From Deinococcales bacterium (lineage in GTDB: Bacteria > Deinococcota > Deinococci > Deinococcales > JAAFIG01): DNA of 64,000 nucleotides. Positions 43,536-52,285 of this stretch are shown here, one piece after another; position 1 is the stretch's first letter, and each line of letters opens with the position of its first letter. The position numbers and the translations under genes are program-made. Location of the stretch: assembly GCA_025359505.1 (NCBI GenBank), contig JANYHH010000028.1, forward strand, positions 1 to 64,000, written 5' to 3'. A model generated the notes under the pieces. It saw nothing but the letters and a program-made list of their open reading frames with translations, made no database searches and was not told the origin of the DNA.

Positions 43536-45278
43536 CTAGTTGATCTTGACGATTGCGCCTTTGACTTCAGTCATCGCTCCACCCTCGAGCTTCGCGGTCG
43601 TGTCGCCTTTCAACGAGAGCGTCAAGCCTTTGACATCCACGCCGGTTGCGCCTTCGATGTTGACGCTGGCTTGGGCTTTGAGTTTGATGTCGGTCGCGGC
43701 TTCCATTTCAATCCCCTGCTCACTCTTGAACTTCATCGCGCCTTTGGCGGTGACGGTCACTTTGCCTTCCATCTCAATGGTCAGATCGCCACTGCTCGAG
43801 TCGATTTTGATCAGGTTCTTGCCGGTTTTATCTAAAATCGTGATGTTTTCACTGCCGCTGGTGTCGTCCAGAATGAAGGTGTGGCCGCTGCGGGACTCAA
43901 TGATGCGCTGGTCGATGGCTTTGTCGTTTTTGAGCGGCGGATCGTCTTGGCCGTTCCACAGTCCGCCCAGCACGTAAGGCTGATCCAAATCACTGTGCTC
44001 AAAACCAACCAGCACCTCGTCACCGACTTCGGGGGTGTACATCACGCCGCGCTTCTTACCGCCGCCAATGCTGATGACCCGCGCCCAATCGCTACCGTCA
44101 TCGCTGGATAGAAACGGGTATTTAAGTTTGACGCGGCCCATGTCAAGCGGGTCTTTGTTGTCAGTCACCAACGCCACCGCGACGGTGCTGGGGGCCCGAA
44201 ACTCGCGGTCTGGGGAGAGGATTGACACGATGTTCTGAGGACTGTGGCTCGAGACGGTGAAGCCAGTGGTGTAACCATCACTGGGCGAGAAGCTGTGCGT
44301 CGCGCCAGTCACGAAGTACTCTCCGCTGAAGCGCGTCCCGACACCAGCGATTTTTATTTTGCTGCCCGCCAGTAACTTGGGGTTGCCGCTGGCGCTGCCG
44401 TGCGCCTCGATTTTTTGCCCCTCAAAGCGGTCTGCCACGGCCTGCGCGAGCTTATCGGCTGCGCCTTGCGTTCGCACGACAGGCTCGTTGACCAGATACT
44501 TGGCAGTCACGCTGTGGGCTTGACTGGCCAGATCACCACCGCTTTGTCCGACGCCCGTCTTCGGCGCGGTCGTGCCTTTGACCGCTTTACCCAGCACCTC
44601 TTGTTTGTCCTTGACGTTCCAACCGCGCACCTGCACTTCCGAAACCTGCGCTGAAGTAGACAGGCGCGGGAAGAAATCGTTCAGTCCCTCGTGCAGCTTT
44701 AACTCGAGCGCCGGGTCGTTGCTGGGCGGAGCGCAGTGAATCGTTTCTCCTTCGGCGTACAGGAAGCGCCCGAGCGCAGCGGCGCGGGTTTGCAGAAACT
44801 CTAAATTGCTTTGGTTGGGCTGGAAAATATGCTCATAGACTTCGCTGCTGGAGGTGACATCGGCTTTCAAACCGATTTCGCGGATGATTTTTTCCATCAC
44901 GTCGCTGTCGGTCATCTGCACGAAGGTTCTGACGTAGCGCCCACGGGTCAGGCGATGCAGGCGGTCAAAAGCCCTGACCGTGACCTTCTGCTCACCGCCC
45001 TCGAAGCTCGGCTCGAGTTCGACAATTTCACCATCGAAGATCGTGTTTTCGCCGTTTTCGGTTTTGGATTTGATTTTTAAGGTCTTGCCGGGCATCAGTG
45101 ACGCGTCGTCCGCCCATTTAGCTTCGTTGTCGGTCAACGTCAGCGTGGCCACGTCGGGCAGGTGCAGGCTCGAGTCGACTTGGATCTGCTGCAAAGCTTG
45201 CTGCAATTCTGGTGGCGTTTCCACACCACCGAGTTCGATGTAGAAATGCGGTTGGTGCTGGCTCGAGCCTTCAGGCAT
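43536..45278 (-). CDS. eCIS spike protein, VgrG/gpD-gp5-like (Afp8-like)
   Basis: A 580-residue trimeric spike. The N-terminal gpD-like hub domain (VRGWNVKDKQEVLGKAVKG around residue 230) and the OB domain (VALVTDNKDPLDMGRVKLKYPFLSSDDGSDWARVIS) are followed by a C-terminal beta-helix (repeats such as VTVTAKGAMKFKSEQGIEMEAATDIKLKAQ). The PAAR protein would sit on its end. It lies directly downstream of the LysM baseplate gene. The ribosome binding site is poor. Confidence 0.93.
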   Translation of the reverse strand: MPEGSSQHQPHFYIELGGVETPPELQQALQQIQVDSSLHLPDVATLTLTDNEAKWADDASLMPGKTLKIKSKTENGENTIFDGEIVELEPSFEGGEQKVTVRAFDRLHRLTRGRYVRTFVQMTDSDVMEKIIREIGLKADVTSSSEVYEHIFQPNQSNLEFLQTRAAALGRFLYAEGETIHCAPPSNDPALELKLHEGLNDFFPRLSTSAQVSEVQVRGWNVKDKQEVLGKAVKGTTAPKTGVGQSGGDLASQAHSVTAKYLVNEPVVRTQGAADKLAQAVADRFEGQKIEAHGSASGNPKLLAGSKIKIAGVGTRFSGEYFVTGATHSFSPSDGYTTGFTVSSHSPQNIVSILSPDREFRAPSTVAVALVTDNKDPLDMGRVKLKYPFLSSDDGSDWARVISIGGGKKRGVMYTPEVGDEVLVGFEHSDLDQPYVLGGLWNGQDDPPLKNDKAIDQRIIESRSGHTFILDDTSGSENITILDKTGKNLIKIDSSSGDLTIEMEGKVTVTAKGAMKFKSEQGIEMEAATDIKLKAQASVNIEGATGVDVKGLTLSLKGDTTAKLEGGAMTEVKGAIVKIN

Positions 45279-45295
45279 GGGCAGTTACCGACTCT

Positions 45296-45973
45296 TTAGG
45301 CATTCGGGATCACCAGCACGGTTCCAGCCGATAGCCGTCGCACGGCCGCCAAGTTATTCATCTCGGCGATGCTGCGCCACGCGCTCGTTTCACCCAAGGT
45401 TTTATACGCGATTAGTCCCAGCGTTTCGCCTTCTTGCACCGTCCACAGGCGCTCACCGCCGACCCCGCCCGAAGTTGGGTTCTGACTGGCCTGCGCGTCG
45501 CTGTCGTCCACCTGCGTAAAGGTCACGTTCAGCGTCGCCCGCACGGGCGTGCCATCGGCTAAAAAAAGCGTGTATTTGGCGCTGACGCTCTGCACGACGC
45601 TCTGGAAAACCACGCGGCGGCTTTCCTTGTTTTGCCCCCAGATGAACAAGACTTTGGCGGGGCGACCCTTCTTGGATTTTTTGTCTTTCAAAGTATCGTC
45701 GACTTTCATCAGATCAAAAATCTTTTTGGTGTGGACGCTGACATCCTTTTCAGAGGCTTCGTAAGTATCAAAAAACAATTCGACTTTCATCGTCGCGGGT
45801 TTACCGCTTTTAAATTCCAACTTGCTGGTGTTCTTGCCAGCCCCTTGCGGCGCTGTCCATTCGACGGTTTTCTCAATCGTGTATTCCTTGGGGTTGAACA
45901 GGCAATCGATCTTGTTGCCGGCCCCTTCACCCTCAAGGATTTCGATGCGGGCTTTGACGGGCGCTTCACTCAT
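45296..45973 (-). CDS. eCIS LysM-domain baseplate protein (Afp7-like)
   Basis: A 225-residue protein that links the tube end to the baseplate. The N-terminal part (DCLFNPKEYTIEKTVEWTAPQGAG, then LEFKSGKPATMKVELFFDTYE) is the CIS tube-initiator family; the C-terminal LysM-like module reads RLWTVQEGETLGLIAYKTLGETSAWRSIAEMNNLAAVRRLSAGTVLVIP. GAGGAG is 8 bases before ATG 45973. It is followed by the spike gene within 18 bases. Confidence 0.93.
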   Translation of the reverse strand: MSEAPVKARIEILEGEGAGNKIDCLFNPKEYTIEKTVEWTAPQGAGKNTSKLEFKSGKPATMKVELFFDTYEASEKDVSVHTKKIFDLMKVDDTLKDKKSKKGRPAKVLFIWGQNKESRRVVFQSVVQSVSAKYTLFLADGTPVRATLNVTFTQVDDSDAQASQNPTSGGVGGERLWTVQEGETLGLIAYKTLGETSAWRSIAEMNNLAAVRRLSAGTVLVIPNA

Positions 45974-46001
45974 GGTTCAACTCCTCTCACAGTCCACTCT
46001 T

Positions 46002-49000
46002 TCACAGTCCACCTCGGCGGCGGTCAGTTTGCAAGCGGCGCTTCAGCACGTCGTAAACCTGCTTGGCAAGCTGCTCGAGGTCTGGGCCGCCGCCGCCAGC
46101 CGCACCGCCCGCTTCGGGTAATTCGCGCCCGACTTCAGCCGCTTGTGGACTGGCGCTCGAGGCTGAACTGCCACTGGAGGCGCTGCTCCCTAAACCGCTC
46201 GAGGAGACGCTGCCACCGTACCCAGCCGGATTGGTGGTCGTCGCATTCGCGCCCCAACCCTGCGGCGATAACCCCGCACCAATCAGCGATACGACACCTG
46301 AATCGCTCGCGGAATCGTCGCCTGAGGGCGCACCCAGCGCGGGCAGACTCTCCCACGGTGCGGGCAATCCGTTCCAACTGGCGGCGGCACTCAGAACCGT
46401 CGGGTCGGCGCTCAGCGGTTCAGCGCCAGCAATCTGTACCACTCGAGCCTCAGCCGCCAGAGCGCGTTCTTCTTCGCTGGCGAAGCTGGACACACCTGTG
46501 AGCAGTGGGGCGCGGCTTTGCCGCACGGCGTTGCTGGGCTGCACAATGCTGCTCGGCTCGACCGCGCTCGAGGGTGATGCAGTGCTGCGCGTGTCAGAGC
46601 TGCCGACCGCTGGCACGAAGCGGCGCGAGACGGACTCGAACGAGCGAGGCGTCTCGAGCGACGGCTGCGCCGAAACTGGTCGCTCAGCGGCTGCGTCCTC
46701 AGCCAATGAACCTGAAGCTGGCTCGAGCCTCGAGTCTGGTGGCCGTGAGCCTGCCGATCGCTGCTGCTGAGCGGCGTGAATCAACTCGTGCGCCAGCAAG
46801 CCGAGCTGCGCTGGCGTCTCGAGGTTGCTGGCATCGGGCAGCAGCACCGCGCCATCTTGGGTGGCGGCCTCAGCGCGAAAATCGCGGGTCACGCGGCTGG
46901 CGGTTTCGCCCGTGTAGACGCTGACCTCGTTGGGGTCAAAGCCGACCAGCGGCTCCAAAAAGCGCCGGGTTGCACCACTCAAGCGCACTGGCTCGAGGAT
47001 CGGGGTGGCGGCTGATTCATCCGAGCTTGATAAGGCATCAGCAATCAGTCGCTCTGGAACAGCCGCTCGAGTCATCCACTCACCCTCGAGCGGCACTGGT
47101 TCTAGCGCGGCGAAGTCCTGATTCTTGAGCGTGAGCGGCTCGAGCGGCGCTGGGCTGGGTTGTGCTGCTGCGGGTTGCGCTCGGGCTGACGCTGCTTGAA
47201 CTGGCGTGATCGCGCCTAAACTGGGCGCGGTGCTGCTGACCGTCGTGCGCGGGGCAACGAAGCGCCGCGCTGGACTGAGGGCTGACTCGGGCGGCGCTGA
47301 CTCGAGCGGCATGGAAGCGATCAGCCCGCTCGAGGCTATCGTGTTCGAGGCTGTACTACTGGGGACAGTGCTGCTGGGGCTTGACACAGATGACACAACT
47401 CGAGCAGTACGGGGGAGCGCTGGCTCGCTCGGAGCGGGAAGCGGCGTTGGGTCGTTCGGATCGCGGTAGGCTTCGATGCCAATCGCGGTCGCTTCGTCCA
47501 CTGAAGCGTAGCGCCGGATCAGCGCCATCCCCCAATCGTGCGGCGTGCGCTGGCTCATGTCCTCTGGAATGGCTAGCAGCGCGGCTTGCGAGCGCTCACG
47601 GATGGCTGAAGCGCCCAACGGTTCGCTTTCATCAACAGCGATTGCTGGTGGGCTGCTCACTGCTGCCACTCCCTCGAGCGGCGCTGCGGCGAATAGCGCA
47701 GATGGCTCGAGGGGTATCGTTGTGGGCGCACTCGAGTCGCTGGTTGCAGCTTCAAACGGTGCAATCTCGAGCGGTGCAATCTCGAGCGGTGCAGCCGCAG
47801 GTGGTGAGGCTGTGATTGGCGCATCGTCGAAGGCTTCGTCGCCGGGCTGGGCGAAACGTTGGCGCAGCAACCGCGCCCATTCCTCGCTTGATCGGCGCGG
47901 CGTTTCATCAATCGGCGCTTCTGGCGCGACTTCGGGCTTCAGATCGCGCGGCGGCATGTTGCGCGGTGGTCGCGCTTGGAATTCCTCGATCACGCGCCCT
48001 CTGATCGTCGGCTGGATCGGGGTTGTGCTGGGCGCAAATAGATCGGCAGCGGGCGGCGCGGCAACCTCTAAACTGACGGGCGCAGGCACGTTCGGCGCGA
48101 CCACCTCGGGCACTGGCGACACTGGCATGACCTCGAGTGGCACAGATTCGTTAGCGGTAAGTGCGTTCGCCATGAGCGCGTCGGCAATGGGTTCAGCAAC
48201 GGTCGGCACATCCCGCGACAGCGCGGGGTCTAGCGCGGACAATTGCGGCTCGAGCGGCTGATCTGACGCGGCAACAGCGCTTTCCAGCGTTGCCGCAGCC
48301 GCCTCGGCCGGTTCTGGCTCGGGCGAGATTTGAGCGAATGACACGCCTGCCAACGCCGCATCCAACCTCTCCTGCACTGTCCCTTGCGGCGCGGCACTGG
48401 CTCGAGGCATGGGCGGGCTGACGGGCTGCTCAGCCGCCAGCCGCGTTTCAGTCACCGATGACGTTGGCGCATTCGCTGGAACGCTCGGCTCGAGCAAAGC
48501 GCTTGGTTGCACCGCAATCGGTTCCGTTTGAACGCTGGGCTGCTCAAGGAAAGTTTCGGCAAACGCGGCTTCAACAGGCTGCTCGAGCGGCTGATTGGCA
48601 ATCACACCATCGTCCGACCCGAGGATAGGTTCAGTCAAGGCAAGTTGGGCGAGCGTAGCAAATTCTGGGCCCGAGTCAGACGCGACCTCGAGCGGCGGTG
48701 TTGAAATCGCAGTCGCGTCCGACAACTCGAGGTCAGCCACACCCTGCTGCTCGAGGTTCACCGATTCCTGCGACTCGAGGTTCGCTACGGTTTGCGGCTC
48801 GAGCGGCACAGTGTTAAGCGGCACAGTGTTAAGCGGCGCAGCAGCTTCTCGAGCCACGACTGGCACTGCAATCACTCGAGGAGCAGCGTTATCGAGCGCT
48901 CGGGGAGCGACACTGCGCGAGGCGTTCATGATTTGCGGAGCTGGCGCGGTCACACCAACGGCTCGCAAAGCGCTCGGCACGCCCTGACGCAACGCCAGTT

Positions 49001-49067
49001 TATGCGGGTCGTAGACGCTCCTCGCAAAGCGGCGGCTGGCGTTGAGACGCTCGAGCAGGGCGGTCAT
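46002..49067 (-). CDS. eCIS-core (DUF4157-type) protein, 1021 residues
   Basis: A very long protein made mostly of Pro/Ala/Glu/Ser-rich, probably disordered sequence (residues about 60-700, many PLE repeats) with one compact domain: LSGATRRFLEPLVGFDPNEVSVYTGE...LAHELIHAAQQQRS near residue 760. This is the DUF4157 eCIS-core pattern, with a HELIH metallopeptidase-like zinc site. Such proteins are eCIS-linked cargo or assembly factors. The N-terminus (LERLNASRRFARSVYDPHKLALRQGVP) and the C-terminus (LEQLAKQVYDVLKRRLQTDRRRGG) are conserved-looking helices; the latter resembles the coupled micro-ORF at 49647. Good ribosome binding site (CGGAG) before ATG 49067. Confidence 0.8.
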   Translation of the reverse strand: MTALLERLNASRRFARSVYDPHKLALRQGVPSALRAVGVTAPAPQIMNASRSVAPRALDNAAPRVIAVPVVAREAAAPLNTVPLNTVPLEPQTVANLESQESVNLEQQGVADLELSDATAISTPPLEVASDSGPEFATLAQLALTEPILGSDDGVIANQPLEQPVEAAFAETFLEQPSVQTEPIAVQPSALLEPSVPANAPTSSVTETRLAAEQPVSPPMPRASAAPQGTVQERLDAALAGVSFAQISPEPEPAEAAAATLESAVAASDQPLEPQLSALDPALSRDVPTVAEPIADALMANALTANESVPLEVMPVSPVPEVVAPNVPAPVSLEVAAPPAADLFAPSTTPIQPTIRGRVIEEFQARPPRNMPPRDLKPEVAPEAPIDETPRRSSEEWARLLRQRFAQPGDEAFDDAPITASPPAAAPLEIAPLEIAPFEAATSDSSAPTTIPLEPSALFAAAPLEGVAAVSSPPAIAVDESEPLGASAIRERSQAALLAIPEDMSQRTPHDWGMALIRRYASVDEATAIGIEAYRDPNDPTPLPAPSEPALPRTARVVSSVSSPSSTVPSSTASNTIASSGLIASMPLESAPPESALSPARRFVAPRTTVSSTAPSLGAITPVQAASARAQPAAAQPSPAPLEPLTLKNQDFAALEPVPLEGEWMTRAAVPERLIADALSSSDESAATPILEPVRLSGATRRFLEPLVGFDPNEVSVYTGETASRVTRDFRAEAATQDGAVLLPDASNLETPAQLGLLAHELIHAAQQQRSAGSRPPDSRLEPASGSLAEDAAAERPVSAQPSLETPRSFESVSRRFVPAVGSSDTRSTASPSSAVEPSSIVQPSNAVRQSRAPLLTGVSSFASEEERALAAEARVVQIAGAEPLSADPTVLSAAASWNGLPAPWESLPALGAPSGDDSASDSGVVSLIGAGLSPQGWGANATTTNPAGYGGSVSSSGLGSSASSGSSASSASPQAAEVGRELPEAGGAAGGGGPDLEQLAKQVYDVLKRRLQTDRRRGGL
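47757..47793. repeat. 15-bp tandem repeat inside the eCIS-core gene
   Basis: Two exact copies (47757-47771, 47772-47786; unit ends in CTCGAG) and a partial third. In the protein it gives repeated IAPLE units. Confidence 0.8.
48803..48832. repeat. 15-bp tandem repeat near the start of the eCIS-core gene
   Basis: Two exact copies of a 15-base unit (48803-48817, 48818-48832), encoding the repeated TVPLN. Confidence 0.8.
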
Positions 49068-49135
49068 GACGAACTCCGTTTCAGTTTAATATTTGCGTTG
49101 AGGACGATGTTGAGCAGGCGAAATAAAATAAAATC

Positions 49136-49570
49136 CTATTTTTTAGCGAGCTGCAAACCGCTGTGCGCCAACTCGAGCGACTCGATGGCGGCCGCGTTGC
49201 CGCTGGCTTGGTACTGCGGGCCCGTCCATTTGACGGGGTACGCGCCGTCGTAATTCCAGCGCATCAACTCGTCGCCTTTAGAGTTAAACATCACGATAGA
49301 GACGTTCTTGCGCTCAATTTTGCCCAGTGCCACATTGCTGATCCAGTCCAAAAAGGCTTTGGAGTTGGTCATGCCACGCTTCAAAGTCAAATTGCCGACT
49401 TTCGTGCGGCCGGGCAGTTTATGCACGAAGCTGTTGACACCGCCCTCGGTGTATTCAAAAACCTCGATCTCGAGCTGCAAACCGCTGGCTTCGGTGAACA
49501 GGGCCTGCTCTCCCGTCACGCCTTCAATGGAGACGTAAAAGCGGCTAGCGGCGTAAGAGTCTTCAGGCAT
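49136..49570 (-). CDS. eCIS tube protein 2 (Afp1/5-like)
   Basis: A 144-residue inner-tube protein of the gp19 family: RFYVSIEGVTGEQALFTEASGLQLEIEVFEYTEGG, KLPGRTKVGNLTLKRGMTNSKAFLDWI and the WNYDGAYPVKWTGP end. It stacks as hexameric rings. GGAGG lies 9 bases before ATG 49570. The second of two tube paralogues, which share the KRG core and the ending; it may form the baseplate-proximal ring. Confidence 0.95.
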   Translation of the reverse strand: MPEDSYAASRFYVSIEGVTGEQALFTEASGLQLEIEVFEYTEGGVNSFVHKLPGRTKVGNLTLKRGMTNSKAFLDWISNVALGKIERKNVSIVMFNSKGDELMRWNYDGAYPVKWTGPQYQASGNAAAIESLELAHSGLQLAKK

Positions 49571-49606
49571 TCTCAGTCACCTCCAGTGAAAATAGCTCGA
49601 GCCTTC

Positions 49607-49661
49607 AGCTTCATTTCTTCAGCTTCATTTCTTTAGCTTCATTTCTTTAGCTTCGATTTCT
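49607..49661. repeat. 14-bp tandem repeat before tube gene 2
   Basis: Three units (49607-49620, 49621-49634, 49635-49648) and a partial fourth, theme AGCTTCATTTCTTT. It runs from the 5' leader of tube gene 2 into the stop codon of the 36-residue ORF, so a change in copy number would alter the spacing between these genes. Confidence 0.85.
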
Positions 49662-49757
49662 AGACTTGGCGCTCTGACCTCTGGCTTTCAAACGCCGCGC
49701 TTCCTCGAGCATCAGCTTGTAGACGGCTGCCGCAAGCTTTTCAACATCAACGCTCAT
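49647..49757 (-). CDS. 36-residue eCIS micro-protein
   Basis: Begins at ATG 49757, overlapping the stop of the chaperone-like gene (ATGA), and encodes a short basic helix: MSVDVEKLAAAVYKLMLEE, then ARRLKARGQSAKSRNRS. The same helix theme (LAKQVYDVLKRRL) occurs at the C-terminus of the eCIS-core protein. Small ORFs occur at this place in many eCIS clusters. I cannot name its role; a baseplate-assembly adaptor is possible. Confidence 0.6.
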   Translation of the reverse strand: MSVDVEKLAAAVYKLMLEEARRLKARGQSAKSRNRS

Positions 49758-50104
49758 GGCGCTCCCAGATCCAGCTCAAAATTCGTACCGCAGTTCGGAC
49801 AGCGCGTTTCGATCACGCTCCCCAAGGTGTTCAGTTGCAAATACACATCCTGCAAATGCGCGTAATCGCTGCTGAACAGCCCCTCGATCACCGCGACCGG
49901 CACGGGCGAGATGCTGCCCAAGCGGGTCACGACGCGGCTTAAAAGCAGCAGCCCCAAATACAACTCGTTGAGCTTGACTCGAGGGTCGCTCAAAGGCTCA
50001 ACCTCGTCCCGCGCTGTGGCTAAGCGCATCACGCCGCGCTGATGAACGTTGCCCGCATCATCGACGTAACCCCTCGGCAAGACGAATTCAAATTCTGTTT
50101 GCAT
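49754..50104 (-). CDS. eCIS baseplate-hub chaperone-like protein
   Basis: A 116-residue protein with a conserved opening (QTEFEFVLPRGYVDDAGNVHQRGVMRLATARDEVEPL) and a C-terminal zinc-knuckle-like CPNC in ETRCPNCGTNFELDLG. It resembles proteins annotated in contractile systems as phage tail assembly or T4-type baseplate-hub assembly chaperones. Its role is inferred from position between the two tube genes. Confidence 0.75.
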   Translation of the reverse strand: MQTEFEFVLPRGYVDDAGNVHQRGVMRLATARDEVEPLSDPRVKLNELYLGLLLLSRVVTRLGSISPVPVAVIEGLFSSDYAHLQDVYLQLNTLGSVIETRCPNCGTNFELDLGAP

Positions 50105-50203
50105 AGTGTGTTCGCATAGTGGTTCGCATAATGCCTCAGGGGTCTAGCCTCGAGTTCACAAAACGGTTCGAGGGCGAAATTGACTCGCCCTCGAACGCTG
50201 GGA

Positions 50204-50644
50204 TCACTTCTCGCGCTTGTAGGCTTCAAAGACAATCGTGATGTCTTCAATGCCAACCTCGTTGCTCTTGGCATCCAGCGTCGGGCCGGTCAGCTTGCTG
50301 CACCACGCCGCCTCGAGCGTCCAACGGGCGACCTCTTTGTTATCGGTGCTGTACGCGACCACGGAGACGTTCTTGCGGGCTTCCTCGATCTTGCCCTCTT
50401 CGACCAGCTTGCGCCATTTCCACAAATCGAGGTTGTCGGACAGACCGCGCTTGAAGGTGATCGGCGTGAGCTTCATCGTACCGGGGATTTGCTTTTGAAT
50501 GACCTTGCCATCCTTACCGCTGTACGGCGTGGTGATGACGTTGTTCTCGGTCGTGAAACCGCTGGCTTCACGAAAATGCGCGTTGGTCACACCGGGCACG
50601 TCGACCATGAAATAACTTGCATTGAGTGGATCTTTCTCTGCCAT
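50204..50644 (-). CDS. eCIS tube protein 1 (Afp1/5-like)
   Basis: A 146-residue gp19-family tube subunit: YFMVDVPGVTNAHFREASGFTTENNVITTPYSGKDGK, KIPGTMKLTPITFKRGLSDNLDLWKWRKLV, and an ending WTLEAAWCSKLTGPTLDAKSNEVGIEDITIVFEAYKRE. It probably forms most of the tube. AGGTGA precedes ATG 50644. It follows the sheath gene. Confidence 0.96.
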   Translation of the reverse strand: MAEKDPLNASYFMVDVPGVTNAHFREASGFTTENNVITTPYSGKDGKVIQKQIPGTMKLTPITFKRGLSDNLDLWKWRKLVEEGKIEEARKNVSVVAYSTDNKEVARWTLEAAWCSKLTGPTLDAKSNEVGIEDITIVFEAYKREK

Positions 50645-50725
50645 AAGTCACCTAACTTTCGTATTGATTGCGCGTCTCGAGTCCCGAGGGCGCGAGAGGG
50701 TCGAGTTGTTTGAAATCGGTAAAAA

Positions 50726-52285
50726 CTACGCGCCGCCACCAGAAAACTGCGAGAACCTAAAGATCACGAACTCGGCAGGCTTGACGGGCGCGATACCGAT
50801 TTCCACATAGAGCCGACCGAGGTCTCGAGTTTCGGGTGGGTTGATCTCCTCGTCGCATTTGACGAAAAACGCTTGCGAGGCGGTCGCGCCGAACAGTGCG
50901 CCGTCGCGGTAGACCGTGCCTAAGAAGGCGTTGATATCGCGCTTGACGCGCTCCCAGAGGTTCATGTCGTTTGGCTCGAAGACGATCCATTGCGTGCCGC
51001 GCTCGACGGACTTTTCAACGTAGTTGAACAAGCGCCGCACGTTGATGTAGCGCCACGCTGGATCGCTAGACAGCGTGCGAGCGCCCCAGACGCGCACGCC
51101 CATGCCGGTGAAGGTGCGGATGCAGTTGATGCCACTGGGGTTGAGGGTGTCCTGCTCGCCCTTCGTGACCTGCGTGACTGGATCGAGCGCCCCGCGCACG
51201 ATTTCATTGGCGGGGGCTTTGTGAACGCCGCGCTCGCCGTCGTTTCTGGCCCAGATGCCCGCCATGTGGCCCGATGGTGGAATCGCCAACGGCTTACCAT
51301 CCGAACCGCTGACTTTGACCCACGGGTAGTACAGCGCCGCCGCTTGCGAGTCGTAATTAGCGTCCTTCTCGCGCCACTTTTTGACTTCCTGCGGCGTCAT
51401 GTCTGGCAACGGGTCAATGATCGCCATTCGCCCGCGCACGCGCTCGCAGTGCGACATCATCGCCAGTTGCACGGCTTTTACGCCGTCCTTGTCGATCATG
51501 CCCTGCATGTAAGCGCTCATCAAATCGGGCGCGACAAGTATCGTCACGTCTTCGGCGATCTCGAGTCCCTCGAGACCTGTACGGGTGCTGACATCGCCGA
51601 CGAAATGCGTGCTTTGCACCATCGGCAGGCTCGAGCCTTGAACAGCTTTGATCACGAAGCTGCCCAACTCCGGGGCGCGTTCAGCGGGTGCGCCCGCGCC
51701 TTTTTCCTCGGTGATCGTGATCAGTTGGCTCTGCGCGACAGCCTCGGCGACCGCCCGCGATTTCGCACCCTTGGCGGGTTTGCCCAAGACGACGTTCTCA
51801 AAGACTTCCTCGAGCGTGCCCATCTTGACCCGCAGCGTGAACGCGCCCTCGTCCACATCGTCCGATGGCGGGCGCGTGATCTCCACGCTGACGTCGCTCG
51901 AGGCAGCGCCCTTGGTGGTGATCGTCAGGCTGGGCACGGCCTTGGAAGCGCGGCTCGGGAGTTGCGCCGAAGCGGATTTCTCTTCTTTGCCACCGGTCGC
52001 CACCACGCGGGTCACGTAGCAGCGCGTACCACCATTGTTGAAGTACCCGTAGATGCTGTAAGAAAGGAACGCGTTGGGCATGTGCGGGTTTTTACTGCCA
52101 CCCTCCTCGAGCGCCCCGAAGGTATCGACATACTGCTGCCACGAAGTCACCAGCATGGGGGTGTTGGCCGGGCCGCTCGGGGCAAATCCGACAAAAGCCG
52201 CCATGGCCGTGCCAACACCCTCGATGGGCCGCGGCCCCGAGTTGACCTCTTCGATGTAAACGCCCGGCGATAGGTACTCTGGCAT
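50726..52285 (-). CDS. eCIS contractile sheath protein (Afp2/3/4-like)
   Basis: A 519-residue sheath subunit with the standard N-terminus MPEYLSPGVYIEEVNSGPRPIEGVGTAMAAFVGFAP and C-terminal TRDLGRLYVEIGIAPVKPAEFVIFRFSQ. The lone sheath gene is notable, because many eCIS carry two or three. I place the start at ATG 52285 after AAGGAG; the frame is open 13 codons upstream without a ribosome binding site. First gene of the cluster, so its promoter lies in 52286-52649. Confidence 0.96.
   Translation of the reverse strand: MPEYLSPGVYIEEVNSGPRPIEGVGTAMAAFVGFAPSGPANTPMLVTSWQQYVDTFGALEEGGSKNPHMPNAFLSYSIYGYFNNGGTRCYVTRVVATGGKEEKSASAQLPSRASKAVPSLTITTKGAASSDVSVEITRPPSDDVDEGAFTLRVKMGTLEEVFENVVLGKPAKGAKSRAVAEAVAQSQLITITEEKGAGAPAERAPELGSFVIKAVQGSSLPMVQSTHFVGDVSTRTGLEGLEIAEDVTILVAPDLMSAYMQGMIDKDGVKAVQLAMMSHCERVRGRMAIIDPLPDMTPQEVKKWREKDANYDSQAAALYYPWVKVSGSDGKPLAIPPSGHMAGIWARNDGERGVHKAPANEIVRGALDPVTQVTKGEQDTLNPSGINCIRTFTGMGVRVWGARTLSSDPAWRYINVRRLFNYVEKSVERGTQWIVFEPNDMNLWERVKRDINAFLGTVYRDGALFGATASQAFFVKCDEEINPPETRDLGRLYVEIGIAPVKPAEFVIFRFSQFSGGGA

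Noticed and set aside
47545-48261. 238-residue plus-strand ORF, Ser/Gly/Ala-rich
   Set aside because: Antisense to the eCIS-core gene; composition explained by the repetitive complement strand.
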